Part shown: positions 25,111 to 37,681 of the stretch, one piece after another
How the letters are laid out: each line of letters begins with the position of its first letter
Numbering within the stretch: the stretch's first letter is position 1
Source of the DNA: Cheilinus undulatus
Lineage: Eukaryota > Chordata > Actinopteri > Labriformes > Labridae
Direction: 5' to 3'
NCBI RefSeq assembly: GCF_018320785.1
Contig: NC_054873.1
Location: 19,496,196 to 19,560,195 of the forward strand
DNA length: 64,000 bases
Program-made: the position numbers and the translations under genes
Notes under the pieces: generated by a model
The model's database searches: none
Seen by the model: the letters and a program-made list of their open reading frames with translations, nothing else
Told to the model about the DNA's origin: nothing

Positions 25111-27770
25111 TGTGCCATGCACATGCATATAACAGCACAAACTCAGTTTATTGCATTTCTATATTGCCTTCATATTTCAGCGCTGGAGGTTGGCTCTTGG
25201 ATGGCACTCATTTTGATTGTGAAGTGTTGGACATCCCCATCTCTGCAGAAATTGTCGACATCTCTGTACATGCAGGGCAGATGAATCATCCTCTCACAAG
25301 AATCTTTCTTTTTTTATTATTCACTACTTGCTCTCCAGCCCCCTGTTGAACTCAAACTATTTTCCACACGGCTATAAAGATGTTGACACACTCTACAGCT
25401 AAACACTTCCAAGTCTGTCCTCCAGTGACAGCATGTAATATCTGAATGCTTCTTCTAATAAAATATTTACTTAAGAATGACACTATGCTTATTTCTCTGC
25501 TCTTTGTGTGAACTTCAAGAACTGTCTGGCCTATTTTTTGACAGTTTCAAAACAAATACCCCACCTTTTACACAAGATGGAGAATTCAAAAATGACAGCA
25601 GGAAAAAAATATCAGAAGATTGGAATAATTGAATATGTGCCCACCATACTGTGAGAGGAACATTCCCAAAATGAGCTGCTTGATTCCTAATTTGCAGATC
25701 AAGACTGCTGTGAAATGCAATTAATGGAGTCCTGATTTGTTTAGTGAGCCGGGATGAAGGAGTTCCTTGGAGCTGCAGGGAGACTCTGCAAAAACAGACA
25801 TCCAGTCCTGGCTTAACATAAGGCCATGCACAGAAAGAGGTTATTCTTTCTGGGATGATGTGAAAGATGCAAGTGAAGTAAGGAAAAAAGCCTTAAACGT
25901 GTTGTTTAAACAAAATAAATTCAACATAAAAACAAGACAGATTAATCAATATGTCTCTCAGAGGTGTCCTTATGGAGAGAGATGTCAAAACAGCAGGTGG
26001 CATGCCTTTTGTTTGGGAATCCTCAAGTATAGTGTCATGAAAAGGGCACAGATTGTCTTTCTTTCTTTTTTTAATGCAGACAGATGCCAGAAGAACAGTC
26101 TGCACCATCGGAGAGAACATGATTCCCTGGATGACTGCCAATTCCCTGCAGGTACAAGCATGCAACTAGTTTGGGGATTCTGAGGTGAGAACAGAACACG
26201 GTAATTGGAGGCATGCTCTTTGTTGTCAAGTTGTTTTAAATATGATTTTAGGGATTAATGGGGATGTTAGGGGAAACCACAAAGCCTCTATTTATCCTCA
26301 CAAAACTGTTTTCCATGCCTTTCATTTTAACATAATGGTGGTAAAATGATTTAATGAAAACAAGAGACTTGATTTGAAAAATTCTTGAGGCTATTGTGTT
26401 CTTCACAAGAGAAACCAAATCAGCTAGATGAATCCAGAGTCTGGGTATAGAGGAGTGAATCTCTTCTTTTCCATACAACTCGATTCAGGTCACGATTTAC
26501 TTGCTACTATAATTCAAAATATAAAATGATTTGAACTATTTCAATTAACTTGGTCCTGTTTGATGTGATGCCTGACTCATTAGACTGTTTCACATGTCCA
26601 TTGCATGTCATATGTCTCACATCCATCTGCCCACAGTCAATGTTTTGGGAGGGCAGAACTTATAAATCTTAAAGGGTAATTCAATCAGGAGAGACTTAAT
26701 ACAAGTTATTAGATGTATTTAACAAGGTTGGAAATGTTAAAAAATGTGAAATGTCTTTTGCAAATAGACTCTATCGTGATGTCTTAATGTACTTGAAGGG
26801 GTAGTGAGGCCAACAGTAGGATAAGATACCCCCCTACGGAGTCCAGACTCTGGTGGTGGTGATGGAAGGAGTAGGATAAGATGAGGAATGGACTTCTGAG
26901 GAGCTTGACCCAGACAACAATCAGATATCCTGGAAGTAGCGATGAAGGGATGCAGCATGCATGGAAGAGCTGGACCTGAACACTGATGAGATGTAATGGA
27001 GGTGGCTGGGGTGGAGGAGGGTTGCAGTGAAAAACAGACTAAAACAACAGACTGAGAACAGATTTTAAAATATGACAGCAGCAGGGTGATTGTATCAAAA
27101 GAAGTTATGGTTCAGAATTTAAGTGAGTAGACACCCATACCAGCTGATTACCAGAGCAAGAAACAGAGCAGGAAAGGGAGACACATGAATGAGTTAATGT
27201 ATGAAATGATGAATGGAAATGAAACAGTTGTCTTGTTTGAACATTGGCTAACTTTTATTTGGACAAATGTTTTGTCTGTCCCATTCATCACAGGCCAGTC
27301 GGAACAAAAAACCATATAACACTCCAGGCATGCAAAGCTCTAGAGTGAACTTGACAAAGTGGCCACTATCATTGCTTACTATTAGTGGAGCTAGTTGGTG
27401 AAACAGACTTACACCAATGCCAGTTGCAAGATGGACAAAGAAATCTTTTCCATCAAGACAAGTTTTCAGTGTGTTTTTTTTTCTCTTCTTGAAATAAAAA
27501 TGCTGTCCAGTGTTGTTGCAATTCTCTGTTGCTGATGAACAACCGAAATATTAGCCATCTGCTGGCTGACCAAAAGGTTTATTCTTGCAAGGTCAATCAA
27601 CAAATACAGCAGTCAGTATGCAGCAAAACATGGGCGGGGTCGGGGTGGCAGAAGACAGTAAGAAAGTCCGGAACTATACCAGAACATTTCATGCCTGAAT
27701 AACGCCCCCTCCCCAAGGTATGCTTGACACCCCTCTGTCTGGGAATAATCCACACCCTGACAGGGCTTGG
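25110..27770. other. Intergenic, no gene recognised
   Basis: A 138-codon plus-strand frame at 25767-26183 overlaps a good acceptor (TTTTTTTAATGCAG, 26079) and donor (CTGCAG|GTACAA, 26151). Its translation has no recognisable domain and no partner exon was found. Confidence 0.5.
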
Positions 27771-27774
27771 TTTC

Positions 27775-28737
27775 CAGCGGTGTGCATGAGGGGGTGGGGG
27801 CAGTTGCCCCCCCTCATGGCCCAATTGTTGAAAAATGCATGCTAAAGTGCCCTCTTGGGAGCCAAAACACAGGTTAAAGTGCCCTCAAGAGCCAAAATGC
27901 ATGCTCAAGTGCCCTCTTTGGAGCCAAAACACATGCTAAAATGCCCTCTTGGGAGCCAAAACGTGCTAAAATGCCCTCTTTGGAGCCAAAACACACGCTA
28001 AAGTGTCCTTTTGGGAGCCAAAATGCATGCTAAAGTGCCCTCCTGGTTGGCAAAACACACTAAACTGCCCTCTTGGGTGAAAAAAAAACATTCTAATCTA
28101 CCCCCTTGGGTAAAAAAAAAACCCACTAAACTGCCCCCTTGGCTGGTTAAAACATGATAAACTGCCCACTTGGGTGGCAAAAAGGCGTACCCTCCTCATT
28201 GGCAAAACACACTAAACTGCCCTCTTGGGTGAAGGAAACGCACTAAACTCCAGAAGACCATTAGGACCAAGAAATACTATAAAACATTACTGTTGCAATG
28301 ACTTTTATGTTGGGCTCTTTTCTATATTGAGCCAGAACTATTTCTCACAGAACCAGTTTGGATTATCTGATGCTTATATGGTGTTAAAATGCACTAGAAT
28401 ACAGGAAATGGCATCTACTTAATAGAAAATGTTCTGGGGGAAGACCCCCAGACCCCTAGGGATTTATTTATTTATTTCTGTGTGTTCTTCACAGTCCAAC
28501 ATTGAACTCACACAGTTCTTGTGAATGCTGATCCTAACTACAAACTAACTTGAATAGTCTGTCTAGTTCGTCTGTTTTAAGGCTATATAATGTGCCATTT
28601 GTATAACATATAAACATGTCTAAAGTGCCCTCGAAAACACACAAAACTTAGTGCCCTCTTCAGTGATGAGAACGCACTGTATGTGCCCTTTTTTTTCTTT
28701 TTGCCCCTGCCCTTGAAAATGTCTGTGCACACCATTG
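27775..28737. mobile_element. Non-autonomous hAT-like element with internal ~32-bp repeat array
   Basis: The left end CAGCGGTGTGCATGA (27775) pairs with the complement of the right end GTGCACACCATTG (28725-28737). Adjacent C/G-rich subterminal blocks (GTTGCCCCCCCTC and TTGCCCCTGCCC) flank the ends. Between 27835 and 28255 lie about a dozen diverged units of the form GCTAAAGTGCCCTCTTGGGA-GCCAAAACA, with two more half-units near 28620-28690. Possible flanking duplications TTGGTTTC / TTGGTCTG match at only 6 of 8 positions. No transposase is present. Confidence 0.75.
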
Positions 28738-29020
28738 GTCTGGACATCACAATTTAAAAGACATAAGGACTTTTGATTCAGTGGTGAGCCCCAGGTTTCA
28801 CACCTTGTCAGGAAACTGGCCCAGCCACCGTTTGTTGCTTGGTATTTACATATACAGTGAAGTCAACACCTTTCTTGCCCCATCGTCCTCCCATGTGTGT
28901 ATCTCCATACATGTCCCCGAGAGGGTTGACAGCCCAGCAGGCTTCCACAGAAAAGCAACAGTGGTGGGTGCCGCGTAAAGAGACGAGACAGAGAAACCAA
29001 AGTTACATCAGTTAGTTCTA

Positions 29021-29062
29021 ATCTTGCTCTCTGTGCCTGCTTTCTTCTCCTTCATCATCTGA
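29021..29062 (+). repeat. Single orphan copy of the 24660-25110 minisatellite unit
   Basis: ATCTTGCTCTCTGTGCCTGC followed by TTTCTTCTCCTTCATCATC reproduces one ~40-bp unit of the array 4 kb upstream. Confidence 0.8.
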
Positions 29063-30089
29063 TAAAAACTGCTTCTATACTATAGCTACATCCAAGCTAA
29101 TCATTACACCTTCACCGTTGTTTACTGCTTTCAGTAGCCTACAACTAAATGCCTGTAGCCAATGCCTCAGTCTCCTCAAATGATGCTGATTGGTCCATCT
29201 GTTCACAGACACAATTGTTTCAGACTGAAGATTGCAAGATGGATCTGCCTGATGACAGACATGGAATCTGGACAGTGTATCAATTTTATTAAACTGATCG
29301 TCATGTCCAAATAACTTTTTTCTTTTCTTAACACTAGAATGGTCAGGGATCTCTATATAACTAAAACAGCAAGCAGGTAAAATATGCCTCCTAAAAATCT
29401 TATCAGAGTGCACTGATTTATATATAGATATATGGCATTGATCAAGCTGATAAGCCATGCCCCTAATTACCCATAAAAACATGAACTACTTCTGACCAAA
29501 ATCATCAAGTGTGTCAGGCTGTAAAAATGTTTATAGTTCTTCTGTGAATCTGAACTTTTAACACGTGAAGTGTAAACAGTTGCTCAACTACCTAATGTGG
29601 TTTTTGCACTTACTCATCAGCTTCACTTGTCAACCAGGGAGGATGCTGTCTCATATTTACACAGTGTGTGAGAGCTTGATGGGCTGCACAATAACTCTCA
29701 TTCCTATCTCAATATAAAATGTGTTTCTCATAAATGACGCCCTTCCCAGATGTTTTCAAGCAACTAATTAATTGGTCAAGTCTCCTAGGAGGGAAACAGC
29801 GGAACCAGAATGGGAAAACTAATTTCAGTCACAAAAGTCCAAAGGGCCTGTTTGCTCTCATGCTTTGGTTTAAACAGAAACCCAGAGGAATTTACCAATA
29901 ATGCTTCCAGATTTACAGGATTTTAAATGTTTGGACAGATCTTCCATATACAAATGAATAAGCCAGAAGTCTAACAATGTATCTGAGCACACCTTACAGT
30001 GGCTCTTGAAGTATTTATTCCAGCTGCAGTCCACTCCTTGTGAAGTCTCCCCAAATTCTTGAGTGGGCTTTGTTTCATGATGCTTCACG

Positions 30090-30243
30090 ACTCATTAGCA
30101 GTATGTCATAATCATCAACATTAAAAGAAACACTTGAAATATATCAGTCTGTGTGTAATAAATGTATATAAGTTTCACTTTTTGAACTGAAATATATCAA
30201 CTTTTTGATGATATTCTAATTCATTAAGCTGCACCTGTATAAA
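30090..30243 (+). repeat. Dispersed repeat fragment, family shared with 51975-52285
   Basis: Contains GTCATAATCATCAACATTAA, GTTTCACTTTTTGAA, TTTTTGATGATATTCTAATT and a final GCACCTGTA. The same motif order occurs in the second copy. This is probably the 3' part of a non-autonomous DNA transposon widespread in fish. Confidence 0.65.
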
Positions 30244-33200
30244 GTCCAGCAGAGGTCTGAAGCAAACCTGGGGCTGAAGGAGGAAGCTTTTTAGCAGGTG
30301 AGCTGAATCCAATGAATCATTTCCTTAATGACTCCATCAGTTTAGAGTTTTATTTCTGAAATATAACTTTACAAGAGGGACAGTATGTCACCATAACTGT
30401 TTTGTTTCCCCAGCATCTTTGCACTTTCATACTGTGTAACATCAGGCTGTATGATTCTGGTTCACAACTATTTCATTGTCATCAACACCACTGCATGACA
30501 GTGAATTGTCAAGGCACATATAAACACAAAAAGCCCTTATCAGCTGACGCCCAGCTGATTGGCTTCTAAACACTTATCTCACTTAAGCTGCCTTATTTAA
30601 GCTGCTCTAGCCTGGCTACTTTGCTGCTCCCTCTACAACCCTCTTCCACCCCAGCTCCTCCTTTAATCTGCCCTGGTCTAAATCAATGCTATCTTTTGTC
30701 ATTGATTGCTGCTCTGCTCTGGGTTTCTTGCTGCTCAGTTCTTGCCTCAGGGTTTCATTTTAGGCACAGGAAGAGCAGGAACATGTGCTTTTCCTCCTTG
30801 ATGCTCTCTGCGTATGCTCATAGAAGGGCGGGGGGATCCCAGAACGGCCACATATAAATAATGGCAATCAGTGCAAAATAATAACTGCTAATGAAGAAAA
30901 ATAGTTATGAATATTCATAACTGCATTTGTGTGTGTTTCTTGACAATGTGGTCCTATCAGATTTGTTTTCCTTTTTTTGTTTTTTTGCTGCAAAACAGAA
31001 CACACACTTGAACAGCCAGCGGAGGACAACGATCGTTCTTCATTTCTGTTTTTCCTCTAAAGGTCTTCCATAATATATTTCATCTGAATGTAATTAACAT
31101 GGAGGTGAGCTATGTAGTTATGTGACTGAATTCTATTATATATGAAGACTGGCTGCTCAACCTTGCATGATGAGAATATAAAATCCTCTTTGCTGGGTGA
31201 ACATAAGCCAAGACACACACAAACAGGGAAACTCAATAAGACAGACGCTAAATTGACTCACCCTCTGAATAATATCAGTCCTAAACTGTTCAATAGAGGG
31301 CATAGATTACAATATGATGCCTGGCTCTGTTTGGGTTAATATGGGTGCATGAATTAGTTGGGAAGATGAACAAGCTATGTGAGCCATGCTAAAAAGCGGT
31401 CCAATGGTCCAATTTTACCTGTCAGGTAATCATACTTCTTTCACATCGCTCCTGGATGTCAGCGAGGCTGGAATACACCAATTAATCTCCTCTGGCTGTT
31501 ACAGGGCATGATGGCACAGAGGGTGGATGGGAAAAGTGCACTGAGACAGAGAGAGGGGATATGTAATTTGCTGGGGATCACTGCACACTGGCTGAAACCA
31601 GCTATAATTAAAACAGCAGTCAGCAAAAGTTTGACAATTATGCTATAATTTGTAACGACAGTAATTCAATTAGCACTTTTCATAGTAGCGCTTTCTAATT
31701 AAAGCTGTACCCTGCATAAGCCATACATACTGCAGGCTAATGCAATATTTATCTCCATTTAAGGCGCTTAAGAGTCTTTTGACAAATTGGAAAGTAGTAT
31801 AATAAGAGAAAAGCAGGACGGCTCATCAGAAAATGAGTTATATCTCTACAGCTGAAAGGGTTTCAGTGCTTTCTCCACTGTATTACCAGAACTCAGGATT
31901 TATGTTATTTATGACAAACATGCATGTGCAATATTTGCCTTTGGTGCTGAGAGCTGCATGTACAGTACCTGTCACAACATGTAGGCCCTCTTTTCTGCTG
32001 TGTGTATGTTTCATCAGTGTTGCACATCCTTTACCAGTGATCTAGTACTGTATCATTGTCTCCATCCGGAGAAGAATAACAAATGAACATCCCTGTCTGC
32101 TGCTTTGACTCGCTGATTTCCCTCGACTGGGATCGCTCCTAATAACCGGCTGCTTGCCTTTCACGATGCACCAGCCCTGTCACAGAATGACTCTGATGCT
32201 TCAGCAACATGCACGCCGCTCGACGAACAGATGGCCGTTTGCTCACAGCTAAAGCAATATCTGTGCAATGGAAGAGCAGGAATACTAAGCAGCCATGAAT
32301 TCTCATTCATCCTCTGTAAACAGCAGACTCCGAAGCCTCCTCGTTTTTTGCCCAGATTTTTTTTTTAATTTAAAGTAAACAAGTTGGTTTTGCAGTGAGT
32401 AGTAAAATCTTCCTCTGCTGCTGGTTGTGGTTTCAGTAGTTTCTTTAAGCAAAAGAGAATTTGAGATTTTATGATGAGTGCTGAAACCCTAGAGGAGTGT
32501 AGTGGAGTGATCCCAATAAATCAATTGTTCAAAGTAACAAGCCCAACAGTTTTATACTCATCTCTCTCAGCTGGCAATAAACTCTGCCAACATGCAATTT
32601 TGTGTGTCTGTGGGTGTGGGGGTCTCTGAGTGATGGTATGTGTGTGTTTCTGCGTGGATTATGTAGATTATGTTTTGGGATTTTAGTAGGTTTAACAAAA
32701 TCCATTGACCTTTTAACTTTTGCACTCCTACAAATTTTACTTTTAACCTTCAAGTTGAAAACCTATTATGGTTCATGTTTTAAGTTCAACTTTCTTTTTG
32801 AGTCAAACATAATAATCCATAAATTTCATCAGTTAACCCTTTAAGAAAACATCATGCAACTATTTCAACATAAAATTGATCATTTTGAAGTCAGCCAAAC
32901 AGTTAAAAACACTAAATTTGGAGAAGGGAGTCCGGCCCATTTCTACAGAGAACCAGGCTTTCAGCACTTTTTAACTTTGGCAACAGACTGCAAGAAGTTT
33001 GTGCGGCCTTATGGCACTTAATCAAACTCCAGCCTTTAGCCTGAAAGAAACCAGCTGGCCTGTCTTAGCACTGTTTGTAACAATGGTTAAAGCTCGGAGA
33101 CAACTATGGCACAATCGCTATGCATAAGTTTAAATGTGCTTGTTTGAACGAATACAGAGTTTTACGTGGTCACACCTCTACACAGTACAGCCATATGTAA

Positions 33201-33304
33201 GTTGTACCCCTTGGTGTACCATGGGTTTTTCCAGTGTACCAGGACTTCTCACTAGTAGTTGGCTCTCCTGTCCTCTCCACAACGTACAGTTTTTATGGAT
33301 GATT

Positions 33305-33372
33305 TATAATATAATATAATAATATAATAATATTATATAGTAATATATTATTACATTATATATTTATGATAT
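33305..33372. repeat. AT-only low-complexity run
   Basis: Imperfect ATAATATA / TATTATAT repeats with dyad symmetry. Confidence 0.85.
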
Positions 33373-34244
33373 TATGTGCACATGCCACATCTCAGTGCCT
33401 GATACCCATGTCTCACATGCTGAGAATCCAGAGAACAGAGGGCTTGCCTATTTTTCTGCATGCCGCACACAGCTCTCTGGCAAAATAGAAAGAAAAATGT
33501 TAGATAGACAGCCATATAAACTCTCTGTGTCAATGTTATCCGTGGCATGGAGTAAACATGCAGGAATGATCTTTTTTTCTTTGATGCTGTCAAATAGCCT
33601 TGCATCTGACTGATGTTCATGCCATTCCCCTCTCTCGAACATTCTCTAAGTCTTCTTAACTTTCCATATACAAAATGTGCACTACACAGATTACAGCAGG
33701 GACTTAACAGACAGGAGTACTTATTTACCGCTGGCGCCAGTGAGTTACATGCCCCTTTAATGTCCAGGAGGGGGCAGAAATGGCTAGACTGACATCAGAT
33801 GCAAAAGCTCTGTAAGAATTCATTATAACAGCTGATTATACACACACACACTCCACATGCAAACAGCTTATAAACAATGTACTGCAGACTCTAGCAGAGC
33901 AATATTTGATCTAAAACTATCATTAGTGTACCTTGACAGAGTAGTTCTTTAACTTCTCTCAACTTCTCTGCCAGCTTTGTCAACCGCTGTCTGTTGACAG
34001 ATGCATGTTATTTAAGACGAGAGGTGTCGTTTCACTTTCAGTGAAGGCCAAGGTGCACCAAATTGAATTCTTAATAAAGTAGTATGACATTTGCAGTTTA
34101 GGTTCCAGCTAGGTTGGGCAAAGATTCGAACTCTTATGTTAATGTCACTCTAACACTTAAGGTAAGCTTATGGAAAGTGCAGCCTTTAGGAACACATATG
34201 ATCAATGTTGGCCGGTCAGAGAGACTGTGTGGCTTGACTTTTCA

Positions 34245-34412
34245 GTATTTTTTAGGGTATTTTTTCCTTTGTTAGAGAGGACAGCCAAAAAGAGAGACAG
34301 GAATCCTGGGGAGAGGGAGTAGGGGAAGACATGCACCAAACAAGGGAATCATGCCGCGACCAGTGCATTGAGGACTATAGCCTCAACATATGGGCCAAAC
34401 AGCGCCCCTAAG
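34245..34412 (-). mobile_element. SINE-like repeat, reverse orientation
   Basis: The reverse complement shows the same tail as 2505-2630 (GCATGTCTTCCCC... CTCTCTTTTTGGCTGTCCTC) and a degraded tRNA-like head with GGGGCGCTGTTTGGCCCAT. It matches my memory of a common percomorph repeat. Confidence 0.6.
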
Positions 34413-36023
34413 TCTACAATTTGCCTCATTTTATCAAAGTGCCTTTGAAGCTAAAGCATCAGTTTACATGAACGTCCTGGGTTTTAAAGTCCTGACTTCC
34501 TCCTTTTTAGAGATTGACGAGACAGAAAAATAGAAATAACTATCTTCTGAAGCATTCTGATGCCTGTTTTCTTTCCATACATACTGTATGCCACAGCTTA
34601 CAGCTCCTCTCATTTCTCTGGTTATCCCGGACATTAGACATTACCATGGCATTCTGCTGTCTGACTCAGGGTTCCTACGGGCCAATGAATACCAAATGAG
34701 CCGGCTGGAATCCAGCTGGGAATACACTGTCAAAAGGAAACATGGTCTGCCCCCCAGTCCCTTTTTAAGCACAGAATCACATTTCAGAAAGATGTGCAAG
34801 TCTCAGCTCCTCTCATCCTAACAGGTGCAGTTTAGTCCCTGTCGTAGTACAATATTAAAATTGAGCCCCAGGTTCACATTAAAGAAAAGTGATCTGATTA
34901 TCCCACAATGGGCTACATGCAGAGGGGGTCGAAGCCTGCTGGTGCATCCAAGGTTCAGTGTTGTATTAACAGACAAATGCATATACGGGCCAGCTGATCT
35001 TCTAATCACCATCAACGCTCCAATATGCACAGATGCACATGAGCACAGAAGCAAAAACTGACAGCTTCATACATAAGTTCCCAAAAGAGTCCAACTAAGC
35101 GAGCGTGCAGAGGGAGGTGCAGTGAGGCAGAGACAGGAGCCATACACAGGCCTTCATGTTCACTGCCTGGGAATTATCACATCAAACTGATGCACCCGAT
35201 GGTTCTGACAGGTGCAAGGCCGAGCCATTACAGCCTGCTGTAGACAGGAATGACTCCACTGGACTATGACTAGGCAGAGGCCATTGTTTTTCACCAGTGA
35301 CTCACACCACACCAATAACAGTCAGGTTTACACGGACGACCAGGGAGGAAGTTCTCGTTACACTTGCTAGAACAACAAACACAATCAGTGCACTTGTGTT
35401 CACCTCTATTGCATAGAAAATATGTTAGTGAGAAGATGGACTTTTTTTTCCATTGAAATCACCCTCTAGTGCTTTGTAGATGACAAGTGTTTACTTGCAT
35501 GTTTTTCTAGAGCTGCTCAGTGCACCCTGTACAATTTGTAGCTGATGTTGATGTCAGTGCTCAGTTTTACTGAGATTTTGAAGAAAATCAAAAAGAAATT
35601 TGAGAACTATACATATGTTTATTAAGAAAAGGGTGGAATTTGCTTTCTTCAGCTTTATTTTCTTTCACTATGAACCAAAATTTGGATTTGCAAAAATGGA
35701 GTGTTAAGATGACTTGTATGTTTTCCTAATCCAACTAGGAAAGTCATCTTTTCTTCCATAACCCAAGTTCCTGCCATTATAACCTGATACACTCTGATAC
35801 ATTTGTCAACATTTATCATCTGTGTAACACATTTCCTACAATTACACTGACGTAGATCAACTTAAAGGTGTTGACAAAGGCAAGAACTGCCCATAAAATT
35901 ACAGCTGTACAGAATACAGCACAAAACCAAGAAACTTAAAAGTACAAAACTGTAATCATTAGGAGATTTATGTGCTTTGAATATTTTCTTTAGACACCTG
36001 TTCAGCCCCTGCTTAGCTCTATG

Positions 36024-36200
36024 CAGTGGTGGGTAGAGTGCACAGTTACAGTACTAAAGTAAAAGTACTGTTACTTAACAATAAAAATTTCTCAAGCAGA
36101 AGTAAAAGTACTCATAAAAATTAATACTTGAGTAAGAGTAAATAAGTACCTTATTACAAGACTACTCAAGTAGTGAGAAACTTCATGAGTAACTTAATTT
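36024..36200 (+). mobile_element. hAT-type MITE end, truncated
   Basis: Starts CAGTGGTGGGTAGAGTGCAC and continues with repeated 'AAGTAAAAGTACT' and 'ACTTGAGTAAGAGTA' motifs, characteristic of a very common fish hAT MITE. The complementary right end was not found. Confidence 0.7.
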
Positions 36201-37485
36201 CGTGCAATTTATTAAAACGTATTGCATTACAACATGTAAACTGCACATTGTCAAGTAGCATGTCTTCAAAATGAACAAGGCTAACGTAAATATCTCTGTT
36301 AAACTTTAAAAAACATACTAAAGTATGTAATAAGATTTTAGTTTGGTTTGTTTTTCTAGGACATAGCCATGGAAATGGAATGTTTTGTCGCTATGGCAAC
36401 CTCCTAAAATACTTCCTCAGAAACCAAATGAAAAGTCAGATTACTTAAACATTTTTACACCCTGTGAATTTCCTCTGTGCCAATCAAACTTCTCAGCACT
36501 ATCAGGATTAAGAGAGCGTCGATATCACGGGTAGGTTTTGTTATCATATTTCCAGACCAATCAAAGCTAGCTAGCTCCATCCCAGTGGCAGCACTTTACT
36601 GGTGATATGAATGTAAGGATGGAAAAGGTACTCTGGTTTTTCTTGGGTTTTTTCCATCATAGAAACAACTATATGGAGATGTGCTGGTTTAAATTCACCT
36701 ACTGGGCCTGCATTAAAGGTTGATGATAGCAGAGGTGGTGTTTGCTTGCTGTTGCTCACGTTGAGCAGACAGATGCAGTGGGAGACCGGCCCACTGCGGG
36801 GTACCCAGTGACAGCAGTGGCTTAGGCATACCTCTGAACTGACAGGGGCTGCAGAACAAAGACATGAAAGGTAAATGGAGGGAGAAATGCACTCACAAAG
36901 CCAAGGAAAGCCACAGACACTTTTGTATCACTGGCTGAGACGAATGACAAGAAGAGGAGGGGGACTGAAAAATAAAAAGTCACACAGATGCTGCCTTAGT
37001 ATTTGATGGAGTAAGAGATACAGGGAGGAGAGGAGAAGGAAGGGAGAACTTTGTGCAGAACCAAGACCCTAGCTTCTCTTTTATTCTCTCTCATGCTGAG
37101 TTTTAAAGTGGTATTTCAACAGCGAGTGCAGGTAAAAAAGCTGGGATACATCTCTGAGCTGACATTTCAATTCTCTATTTCCTGTATATTTTTAGAGAGC
37201 AAGTGATGTAGCTGTGCCTTTGAAACACTAACAAGAGTTTAAAATATCTGCAACGTGACAACATAAAGGATCATCTTAAGCATTACTGTATAATCTAAAC
37301 GGATCCAAATTCAACATCTTCCTTCTTACACCATCATGATACACATTCAGACGCACAGAAAGCCTTCAATAAATAAGCACTACTCTTCTCAGTGATTTTT
37401 ACAGTCAGAAGTTTCTAAAAGAAATTTTGGAATATTTTCTGATATTTAACAACACAGCATTAACAGGCCTCTATGATGTGTGCAG

Positions 37486-37681
37486 GTCGTAATGAAGAAA
37501 AACAAGGGCCCCTCATCCAGGAGAGCTGAAATCCAGCATCTGTTTCAACACTACCTGGATGGACAGACCTCTCTGCCTGCCAGGGACTTCCTCACGTTCC
37601 TCCACAAGGAGCAGTGGGAGCTCGAAACAAGTCTGGAGGAGGTTGAGAGTTTGATTGATAGATATGAGATTGAAGAGACTG
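37486..37681 (+). CDS. plcz1: plcz1 visible exon 1: EF-hand-like lobe
   Basis: Encodes [18 protein letters not shown] then [12 protein letters not shown] and [15 protein letters not shown], matching the second EF-hand lobe of PLC delta/zeta. Donor is ACTG|GTAAGTG. The start is uncertain: an acceptor at GTGTGCAG|GTCGTA gives 37486, a second at CATCCAG|GAGAGC gives 37521 (a fit to the T-Q/H-R-x-E-I junction of other PLCs), and an ATG at 37492 could even be a start codon. Confidence 0.85.

Larger units (their letters stand above)
30245..37485. other. Intergenic/5' region of plcz1, first EF-hand exons not found
   Basis: The missing plcz1 5' exons might lie here, but no stretch encoding an EF-hand loop between splice sites could be recognised. 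The region holds a possible conserved non-coding block (31380-31780), an open frame (34588-34821), a SINE copy (34245-34412), an AT-only run (33305-33370) and a hAT-like end (36024). Confidence 0.5.

Noticed and set aside
24616..25349. Long plus-strand reading frames (222 and 211 codons)
   Set aside because: They are translations of the 42-bp minisatellite in two frames; composition is low-complexity and both strands are open.
25767..26183. 138-codon plus-strand frame with a CPYGERC motif like a CCCH zinc finger
   Set aside because: Only one such motif, no Cys/His spacing continues, and no homologous flanking sequence.
29218..29290. Possible EF-hand-like peptide (MDLPDDRHGIW) as the missing plcz1 exon
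   Set aside because: The frame stops after 17 residues, loop spacing is wrong and no splice sites fit.
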